Shown here piece after piece: positions 1 to 5,023 of a stretch of DNA of 5,023 bases (positions are counted from its first letter, which is position 1; each line of letters begins with the position of its first letter). The DNA comes from Bacteroidales bacterium (GTDB lineage Bacteria > Bacteroidota > Bacteroidia > Bacteroidales > Dysgonomonadaceae). The position numbers and the translations under genes were made by a program. The notes beneath the pieces are model-generated. The model did not search any database. It saw nothing but the letters and a program-made list of their open reading frames with translations, and was not told where the DNA came from. The stretch lies in assembly GCA_012518155.1 (NCBI GenBank), contig JAAYTC010000063.1, positions 1 through 5,023 on the forward strand. The letters are read 5' to 3'.

Positions 1-1100
1 CGGGAGTACAATTTCGTAGCTTAAGCCTCCCTGAGTACAGGGACGGTAGAGTACACGGGTACCAATTTGAGATAGACCCCTCTGATCGTGCATGGACCGG
101 GGGTATTTACGACGAGGCTCGCCGGGGGTGGATTTATCCCTTGAACTACAATCCTGAAGGGCAGCAAGCGTTCAAAAACGAGGAGTGGAACAGTGCACGT
201 ATCGAGGCAATTGGCAACTCCATTCGTACTTGGGTTAATGGCGTACAATGTACCGAACTATTGGACGACGCCACTCCATCGGGTTTTATCGCTTTGCAGG
301 TGCATTCGATCGGACGTGAAGAGTTGGCTGGAAAAACCGTTTCTTGGCGTAATATCCGTATCCTCACGGAGGATCTTGATAATTACCGCACTCCCGAGAA
401 TCCCGATGTAAAGCAACTGAATGCGATCGCCAATACTATTTCGGAGCGTGAAGCAGCCGAAGGGTGGAAGCTTCTGTGGGATGGTAAAACCACCGAAGGA
501 TGGCGCGGTGCCCGGTTAGACGGATTCCCGGAAAAAGGATGGTCCATTAATGAGGGTATCCTTAAGGTACATAAGAGCGACGGCGGTGAATCTACTAACG
601 GCGGAGATATCGTGACCACCCGTCCCTACAAGAACTTTATGCTGAAAGTGGATTTCCGGATCACGGAAGGAGCTAATAGCGGCATCAAGTACTTCGTGGA
701 TACCGATCTGAATAAAGACGGTCAAGGATCGGCCATCGGTTGTGAATTCCAGATACTGGACGATAGAAGGCACCCCGATGCCAAAATGGGTAGGGATGGA
801 AACAGAACACTTGGGTCGCTTTACGACCTGATCCCTGCCCCGGAAGATAAACCGTTCCGCAACGGGTTCTTTAATACCGCGATGGTCGTGGTGCAAGGGA
901 ACCACGTGGAGCACTGGCTGAATGGAGTTAAGATCGTGGAGTACGAACGCAACACCGATGAGTGGAACGAGATCGTACAGGAGAGTAAGTACAAAGATTG
1001 GCCTAATTTTGGTAACGCGGAAGAGGGGCTCATCCTCCTGCAAGATCACGGCGACGAGGTCTGGTTTCAGAATATCAAGATAAAAGAATTGCCAAATTAA
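1..1100 (+). CDS. Two-domain DUF1080 protein (3-keto-disaccharide hydrolase-like), 5'-truncated by the window edge
   Basis: The frame is open from base 3 to the TAA at 1098-1100, giving 365 residues with no start in view; the TTG at 141 is internal, because family motifs continue upstream of it. Residues 1-121 (counted from base 3) are the end of one DUF1080 domain, with SGVQFRS-like GVQFRS, GYQFEID (19-25), WTGGIYDEARRGW (31-43) and the closing strand VSWRNIRI. Residues 153-363 are a complete second DUF1080 domain, opening with GWKLLWDGKTTEGW and containing NSGIKYF, GCEFQILDD, HWLNGVKIVEYE and a final FQNIKIKEL strand. The family is a concanavalin-like beta-sandwich; Bacteroides members are known to act on 3-keto-glycosides, usually as secreted or lipid-anchored periplasmic proteins. 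Roughly 90-100 residues, including any signal peptide, are missing. Substrate is unknown. A strong terminator follows 54 bases after the stop, so this gene ends its transcription unit. Confidence 0.93.
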   Translation, partial: GVQFRSLSLPEYRDGRVHGYQFEIDPSDRAWTGGIYDEARRGWIYPLNYNPEGQQAFKNEEWNSARIEAIGNSIRTWVNGVQCTELLDDATPSGFIALQVHSIGREELAGKTVSWRNIRILTEDLDNYRTPENPDVKQLNAIANTISEREAAEGWKLLWDGKTTEGWRGARLDGFPEKGWSINEGILKVHKSDGGESTNGGDIVTTRPYKNFMLKVDFRITEGANSGIKYFVDTDLNKDGQGSAIGCEFQILDDRRHPDAKMGRDGNRTLGSLYDLIPAPEDKPFRNGFFNTAMVVVQGNHVEHWLNGVKIVEYERNTDEWNEIVQESKYKDWPNFGNAEEGLILLQDHGDEVWFQNIKIKELPN

Positions 1101-1119
1101 GCCCAAATAACAGCTAAGC

Positions 1120-1139
1120 GTGAGCAGCATGCAGCTCAC
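1120..1139. repeat. Small inverted repeat after the DUF1080 stop
   Basis: GTGAGC (1120-1125) and GCTCAC (1134-1139) form a 6-bp stem around an 8-base loop whose core is the self-complementary GCATGC. It begins 19 bases after the stop codon and has no T-tract, so it is not a terminator by itself. It may fold in the mRNA 3' end ahead of the main hairpin, protecting the transcript, or it may be chance. Confidence 0.35.
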
Positions 1140-1153
1140 TGTCTTTAAAGGAA

Positions 1154-1205
1154 AGAAGGAGAATATTCCCGTACCATGGGAGTGTTCTCCTTCTGTTGTT
1201 TGTCA
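1154..1205 (+). terminator. Rho-independent terminator of the DUF1080 unit
   Basis: The arms 1154-1170 and 1178-1194 pair over 17 positions (AGAAGGAGAATATTCCC against GGGAGTGTTCTCCTTCT), with two G-U wobbles in the RNA and a 7-base loop GTACCAT. The T-rich run GTTGTTTGTCATT follows directly. The hairpin starts 54 bases after the stop of the DUF1080 gene. On the opposite strand the stem is followed by TTCCTTTAAAG, so weak bidirectional action is possible, although no minus-strand gene is seen reading towards it. Confidence 0.85.
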
Positions 1206-1352
1206 TTACACCGCTTAGTACAGGAAGAAGAACACATCGCCTAACATTTAATTTAGAATTATCCCAAACATGAAACTCACTCAAAGGCAATCTTGTAATC
1301 ATTTTTCACCCGTTTCACTCACGAGATGTAATATTATGTAAGTAAAAATATA

Positions 1353-1383
1353 CTTGTAACCGTTCGGGAGCCATATATATTTG
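1353..1383 (+). promoter_or_regulatory. Bacteroides-type sigma-ABfr promoter of the lipoprotein/OmpA unit
   Basis: TATATTTG at 1376-1383 is a perfect match to the Bacteroidota -7 element TAnnTTTG. CTTG at 1353-1356 supplies the -33 element TTG with 19 bases between them, which is the normal spacing. Transcription should start near 1390, giving a leader of about 175 bases before the lipoprotein ATG. I found no other equally good TAnnTTTG match with a -33 partner between 1205 and 1566. Confidence 0.75.
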
Positions 1384-1388
1384 CGACA

Positions 1389-1407
1389 CTTAACTAAATT
1401 AGTTAAG
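1389..1407. promoter_or_regulatory. Perfect 19-base palindrome at the predicted transcription start (putative operator or 5' hairpin)
   Basis: CTTAACTAA (1389-1397), a central A (1398) and TTAGTTAAG (1399-1407) form a perfect 9+1+9 inverted repeat. It begins six bases after the -7 element, so it covers the expected start site. That position and symmetry suit binding by a dimeric repressor with winged-helix or helix-turn-helix domains. No regulator gene is present in the window, and I cannot assign the site to a known family. If transcribed, the same bases form a 7-bp A/U-rich hairpin with loop AAAUU at the very 5' end of the mRNA, so an RNA role is an alternative. Confidence 0.55.
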
Positions 1408-1431
1408 AATTCAAGAGGTGTAGGTAACTTA

Positions 1432-1548
1432 ATGATCACGGCTATATATCACTTGCATGATAATGTTAGGAGTTTTTTCCGTGCACCCGTACTGTCCGTT
1501 TTAGTGTATGAAATGTCTCGAATTGGATATGTGTCGTTTTGGGATTAA
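1432..1548 (+). other. Possible 38-codon upstream reading frame in the leader
   Basis: An ATG at 1432 opens a 38-codon frame ending at TAA 1546-1548, 18 bases before the lipoprotein ATG. The predicted peptide (MITAIYHLHDNVRSFF...) matches nothing I recognise and has no signal peptide or run of a single amino acid typical of attenuator peptides. AGAGGTG at 1414-1420 is purine-rich and 11 bases upstream, but Shine-Dalgarno sequences carry little weight in Bacteroidota. A frame of this length can arise by chance, so this is a candidate leader peptide, not a confident gene. Confidence 0.15.
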
Positions 1549-1566
1549 AATAAAAATTAGTTATTT

Positions 1567-3732
1567 ATGAAGAAGAATCATTTTAAAATGGTAGGTAGCA
1601 TTGTCATCATGGCATTGCTCCTACTTGGCTGTGAAAACAATTTGGAGATACTGCTCCCGCAAGGCCCTAAAGGAGAGCAGGGAGAGAAAGGAGATAAAGG
1701 CGACCCTGGGATGTCGGCTTTTGAATTGTGGTTAGAGGTGAACGGGAAAGAGCCGGGTACACCCATCGAGGATTTCTTTAACTCGCTGAAAGGTATAGAT
1801 GGGGTAAACGGTGCCGTGCCTATTATTGGTGAAAACGGCAACTGGTTTATCGACGGGGATGATACGGGTATCCCCGCGAGGGGTAGGGACGGTGTAGACG
1901 GAGTGACCCCTCTTATCGGTGAAAACGGCAACTGGTATATCGGTGGTGTCGATACCGGCGTTCCCGCGCGGGGAGTCGACGGGGCTGACGGCATCAACGG
2001 CGTGGATGGAAAATCGGCGTACGAATTGTGGAAAGAGGCCGTGGATAGAGATGAAATGACCAACAAAGATGGTTCCGACTATACCGGTGGCAACACGTGG
2101 GAAGACTTCCTGATCTGGCTGCAAGGGGGAGATGTGTCGGTGTTGCATCGCTACTGGATAACCCTGCCCGGGAATGAAGGGAAGAGCATCGAAGAGTTTA
2201 TCGACGAGCTATTCGACTGCCATTGCGACGGGATTACCGTGAGTGTTTTTTATCAGGACGAGTGCATGGGACAAAATACCGACGGTACATTAAACGAAAC
2301 GTACGATGCCCAACTCAGGGTAGGAGGCCCGGGAGGTACCCAGGTTCAAGTAACCGGCGAAGGGATCGATTTTACCGCCACCATCGTGGACGATACCACC
2401 CCGGCTCTGTTTACAATCCCTCGTGGCGAGGAGAACATACCGGTCTCTATCGCTTGTACCCAAAGCGGTAATACGGTGATGAAGCATGCCGTTATCCCCG
2501 CGCTGCAACTGGTTAAATTGGCTGATCCACCCACGGCGGTTCAAGTACCGGGCGAACAGGAGGATGTGGTTTCTATCTCGTTCGAGACTGCTCCCAGGGA
2601 GCTCTTAGTGGATGGAGTAGTGGTTTATGACGCGGATGGCATCGTGGAAGGAAGTGGATGGGTAGTTTCCAACGAAGGAAAAACGTTTACTCGTACGTAC
2701 GAAAGAACTGCCGTGGAACAGAAGCCCATGGTTAGGGCCTTCAATAGCAATGGAATCTGTACCACCATTGAAGAGGCGTTCACCATCCCGCCGTTGACAC
2801 CCGTGGAGGTAGGTGAGTTAATCCTCGAAATCATCGATGATTGCTTCCTCTCAATCACGTTCAGCGGGACCCCGGGAATGACCGTTAAAGCGATGAACGC
2901 GGCCAACCATGATCTTTTCGTTATGCTGACGGAAGACCCTGAAGGAACGTATGTTACTTCTGAAATACCGAGGCGGTACGAGGCTTTCACGGTCTTGGTG
3001 AGAGCTGAGATGGAGGGGCGCGGAACCGTGGAGAAAACCATTGAGGTGGATGGTGTTAACTTGTCGCCCGTAGCCGAACCGCTCACTATAAGCTTGATAC
3101 CGGGAGTGGACGATGGGACGAGCCATGCATTGGTTCAACGGAGATTTACTAACAATACCAACGCACCGCTTACCGTTACGGCAACAAGGGGGAATAACAG
3201 TTATCCCAGTGCATTAGCACATCCACTTGCTCTTGGATTTCCTCGCACGGCGGTTATCCCTCCACACGGCTTTATCGATGGCGATTTTTATCGCGATTAC
3301 ACGCCCACGTTAGCCGACGGGTATTATGTTCTCACGTTTCATACGCTTACCGAGTGTGAATTGGATAGATCCTACACGTTGACGATCGATAACCAACAAA
3401 ATTACCGCCACGCGTTTGGACTGATTGATGGGTGGGGCGACGGTAGTGGCGATCCAAACGATCTGGTTACCATCGAAGTCTCTATTTTTGATGCTATCCC
3501 CGAGAGTTACGTGGAGTTCCAACTGTTTAACGGGACAGCATACTCCGGTGTTTCGAGGATACAGCTGGATGACAGTGGACACCGCACATGGAATATTACC
3601 GGTACACGTGCACAGGTACAAACCGCGTTAGATAATCAAAAAGGATTCTTCTATTTCTTCTCTGATAGCGAGTATACTACCAAGTATAGTATAGGTGCCC
3701 ATAGGGAAGAGGTCCTATTTGAATTTGACTAA
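1567..3732 (+). CDS. Collagen-like, multi-module surface lipoprotein
   Basis: This 721-residue protein has a lipoprotein signal: KK at the N-terminus, a hydrophobic core and the lipobox LLGC, with lipidated Cys22. Residues 33-50 are Gly-X-Y triplets (GPKGEQGEKGDKGDPG). Shorter Gly-X-Y runs follow at 76-84, 106-114 and 136-150, separated by two 30-residue repeats (85-114, 115-144) built on IGENGNW and DTGxPARG. Three ELW/EEF-type modules flank them: SAFELW (50-76), SAYELW (150-187) and a diverged copy at 196-217. From about 221 to the end the protein is beta-rich and looks like consecutive sandwich modules, with cysteines at 218, 220, 233, 297, 398, 426 and 597. No catalytic motif is visible. 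It is probably outer-membrane anchored and perhaps surface exposed; adhesion or a structural role is an inference. The start at ATG 1567 follows an A/T-rich leader; the ATG at 1588 would shorten the charged region. The OmpA-family gene follows after 43 bases. Confidence 0.92.
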   Translation: MKKNHFKMVGSIVIMALLLLGCENNLEILLPQGPKGEQGEKGDKGDPGMSAFELWLEVNGKEPGTPIEDFFNSLKGIDGVNGAVPIIGENGNWFIDGDDTGIPARGRDGVDGVTPLIGENGNWYIGGVDTGVPARGVDGADGINGVDGKSAYELWKEAVDRDEMTNKDGSDYTGGNTWEDFLIWLQGGDVSVLHRYWITLPGNEGKSIEEFIDELFDCHCDGITVSVFYQDECMGQNTDGTLNETYDAQLRVGGPGGTQVQVTGEGIDFTATIVDDTTPALFTIPRGEENIPVSIACTQSGNTVMKHAVIPALQLVKLADPPTAVQVPGEQEDVVSISFETAPRELLVDGVVVYDADGIVEGSGWVVSNEGKTFTRTYERTAVEQKPMVRAFNSNGICTTIEEAFTIPPLTPVEVGELILEIIDDCFLSITFSGTPGMTVKAMNAANHDLFVMLTEDPEGTYVTSEIPRRYEAFTVLVRAEMEGRGTVEKTIEVDGVNLSPVAEPLTISLIPGVDDGTSHALVQRRFTNNTNAPLTVTATRGNNSYPSALAHPLALGFPRTAVIPPHGFIDGDFYRDYTPTLADGYYVLTFHTLTECELDRSYTLTIDNQQNYRHAFGLIDGWGDGSGDPNDLVTIEVSIFDAIPESYVEFQLFNGTAYSGVSRIQLDDSGHRTWNITGTRAQVQTALDNQKGFFYFFSDSEYTTKYSIGAHREEVLFEFD
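1819..1998 (+). repeat. Two tandem 90-base coding repeats (GENGNW units)
   Basis: Two consecutive 90-base units, 1819-1908 and 1909-1998, encode 30-residue repeats in the lipoprotein. The repeats are identical at 21 of 30 residues by my count; the shared frame is P-x-I-GENGNW-x-I-x-G-x-DTG-x-PARG-x-DG-x-DG. At the DNA level GGTGAAAACGGCAACTGG is identical in both, but synonymous positions elsewhere have diverged, so the duplication is old or the repeats are under protein-level selection. Similar GENGNW units occur with Gly-X-Y segments in bacterial surface proteins. Confidence 0.85.
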
Positions 3733-3775
3733 GTGCGCGATGTTAACGATTTACTGGTTTATAATTTCAATTGAT

Positions 3776-4981
3776 ATGAAGAGAAATAATATAATATATA
3801 TCCTTTTAAGCGGTTTCTTGATTCTATCCCTGCCTTCCGGTGCGCAGGACGCTGCCGTGGGAGAGGTAGTTACGAAAAACGGCGAGAAGCGGGCATGGGA
3901 GATCGGTATCGGCGCGTCTATTTTCCAGTTCAGCCGGGTGGATTTCACCCGTTTCCAGCCGATGGATGAAAATTACCAACTGGGTTTGCAGTTGAGACAC
4001 AGCGTGATTGGTCCCAATCTCTATCTCGCCCGCGAGTTAAACCCCTATTTTTACCTCGACCTGCAAGGGTCTGTGGGGTTTACCGCGCAGTATATCGACG
4101 GGGAGAACAAGCAGCGGCATCTATATATGGTCGGCCCTGGCTTGCAGTGGCGATTAGGCGAGTACTTCGACTCTAAGTACATCGATCCGTTCTTCCGGGT
4201 GGGGGTGAGTTACATGAGAAAGAACTTTGGTATGAAGTACCAAGGCACGGAGGGCGACCTCCCAGAAGAGATGTCGTGGGTATTAGAAAACCTCTACAAC
4301 AAGGACGGGGTAGACCGCGATGAGATGCTTCCTGTTTCGTTCGGTGTGGGAATGAACGCGTGGCTTAACGACCGTTTTGGGATTGGGCTGCAGGGCGACT
4401 ACCTGTTGATGCCCTACACCGACGTGGCCAATTCGCTTCAAGGAACCGTGCGGTTAATCTGGCGTGTGGGCGGAAAGTCCAAGAAAAGGGTGCCGCCGGT
4501 ACAATACGTGGAGGTGGAGAAAATCGTTCAGGGTCCGCCCGTAACGATTGAGAAGATCGTGGAGGTGCCCGCCTCGGTTACAGAAACAGCTTCTGACGAG
4601 ATTTGCGAGCTCTTCAATAACATCTATTTCGAGTTCGACAAGTCGGACCTTCGTCCCGAGAGCGAGGATACATTAGACAAGATCGCAGACATCATGAAGG
4701 CCGATCCGAACAAGAAATACCTCATCACGGGGTATACCGATGCACGCGGCAGCGTGGAGTATAATATCGGGTTGTCAAGAAGGCGCGCGGCTTCCGTGGT
4801 AGACGCGTTGGAGAAACGAGGTGTCCCCATGGATATCATCAAGTCGCGTGGCGTGGGCAAGAGCATCTCGTACGTTCCCGTGGGCGAATCACATATCGTA
4901 CGCGAGGGCGACCGTAAGGTCACCGTGGAGATCATCACCAACATGGATTATTGGGACTTTATGCCGAAACGGGACTATTGA
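3776..4981 (+). CDS. OmpA-family outer-membrane protein with peptidoglycan-binding domain
   Basis: This 401-residue protein has a signal peptide (MKRNNIIY... to about SGAQ, residues 21-24), then a beta-rich region at about 40-230 with alternating aromatic strands, consistent with an outer-membrane barrel. A linker at 235-270 contains repeated VEKIV/IEKIVEVP segments. The C-terminal OmpA-like domain covers about 276-390, with NIYFEFDKSDL (292-302), GYTDARG (319-325) and LSRRRA (333-338). Asp322 and Arg337 sit at the spacing of the diaminopimelate-binding pair of E. coli OmpA, so peptidoglycan binding should be intact. The frame is open upstream and overlaps the lipoprotein gene, and an ATG at 3740 is possible. 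ATG 3776 is preferred because it puts KR directly before the hydrophobic core and follows an A/T-rich stretch. It lies 43 bases behind the lipoprotein gene and is probably cotranscribed. No terminator is visible in the 42 bases left after it. Confidence 0.93.
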   Translation: MKRNNIIYILLSGFLILSLPSGAQDAAVGEVVTKNGEKRAWEIGIGASIFQFSRVDFTRFQPMDENYQLGLQLRHSVIGPNLYLARELNPYFYLDLQGSVGFTAQYIDGENKQRHLYMVGPGLQWRLGEYFDSKYIDPFFRVGVSYMRKNFGMKYQGTEGDLPEEMSWVLENLYNKDGVDRDEMLPVSFGVGMNAWLNDRFGIGLQGDYLLMPYTDVANSLQGTVRLIWRVGGKSKKRVPPVQYVEVEKIVQGPPVTIEKIVEVPASVTETASDEICELFNNIYFEFDKSDLRPESEDTLDKIADIMKADPNKKYLITGYTDARGSVEYNIGLSRRRAASVVDALEKRGVPMDIIKSRGVGKSISYVPVGESHIVREGDRKVTVEIITNMDYWDFMPKRDY

Positions 4982-5023
4982 TATCCTGAAAATAGGCATT
5001 TATTCATTGGGCATCCGGTAGAC

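Larger units (their letters stand above)
1101..1566. other. Intergenic region: terminator, promoter, palindrome and long leader
   Basis: This 466-base gap separates two transcription units. It holds a small inverted repeat (1120-1139), a strong terminator hairpin (1154-1194), then about 150 bases (1206-1352) in which I see no gene, RNA or clear motif. The promoter of the lipoprotein gene lies at 1353-1383, with a palindrome at 1389-1407 and a leader running to 1566. The only reading frames here are a 23-codon one at 1270-1341, which has no support, and a 38-codon one at 1432-1548, described separately. Base composition becomes clearly more A/T-rich than in the flanking genes, as expected for non-coding DNA. 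Confidence 0.8.

Noticed and set aside
516..1139. Minus-strand open frame of 207 codons opposite the DUF1080 gene
   Set aside because: It lies wholly antisense to a clear family domain, has no recognisable motif, and runs through the downstream inverted repeat.
1114..1302. Minus-strand frame of 62 codons in the intergenic region
   Set aside because: It spans the terminator hairpin, and no motif or promoter supports it.
1270..1341. 23-codon + strand frame starting MKLTQRQ
   Set aside because: It is too short, lies upstream of the promoter, and has no signal or conservation evidence.
1819..1998. CRISPR-like repeat array
   Set aside because: There are only two imperfect 90-base units in frame within a coding sequence, with no spacers.
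1578..2066. Minus-strand frame of 162 codons, rich in Pro and Ser, opposite the collagen-like region
   Set aside because: Its composition is simply the complement of the Gly/Asp-rich repeats on the + strand; there is no promoter or domain to support it.
3695..3775. Upstream extension of the OmpA-family frame overlapping the lipoprotein gene
   Set aside because: It would place 27 extra residues before a standard signal peptide; the ATG at 3776 gives a normal N-terminus.
3733..3775. Possible promoter between the lipoprotein and OmpA genes (TAATTTCA near 3763)
   Set aside because: It matches TAnnTTTG poorly and has no TTG at the right distance; cotranscription is simpler.

Overview
The window reads as chromosomal DNA of a Bacteroidota organism, most likely of the order Bacteroidales. 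The reasons are a two-domain DUF1080 (3-keto-disaccharide hydrolase-type) protein, a textbook Bacteroides-type promoter (TTG, 19 bp, TAnnTTTG), A/T-rich translation starts without a Shine-Dalgarno sequence, and a surface lipoprotein next to an OmpA-family protein. The exact genus cannot be read from the sequence. All convincing genes are on the + strand.

Layout. Bases 1-1100 hold the 3' part of a DUF1080 gene whose start lies outside the window. Bases 1101-1566 are a 466-base intergenic region. It contains a strong factor-independent terminator (about 1154-1205), a stretch of about 150 bases with nothing recognisable, a promoter (1353-1383), a perfect 19-base palindrome at the predicted transcription start (1389-1407), and a leader of about 175 bases with a possible 38-codon reading frame. 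Bases 1567-3732 encode a 721-residue lipoprotein with an interrupted collagen-like stalk, two 30-residue GENGNW repeats, three ELW-type modules and a long beta-rich region. Bases 3776-4981 encode a 401-residue outer-membrane protein with a beta-barrel and a peptidoglycan-binding OmpA domain. The last 42 bases hold nothing recognisable.

How the genes relate. The DUF1080 gene belongs to an upstream unit concerned with sugar breakdown and is cut off by the terminator. The lipoprotein and OmpA genes are 43 bases apart with no terminator or convincing promoter between them, so they probably form a two-gene operon driven from 1353-1383. A reasonable inference is a cell-envelope pair: a surface-displayed stalked lipoprotein with an outer-membrane barrel that ties it to peptidoglycan. 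Their actual function is not known from sequence. The most interesting parts are the modular lipoprotein and the structured leader in front of it.
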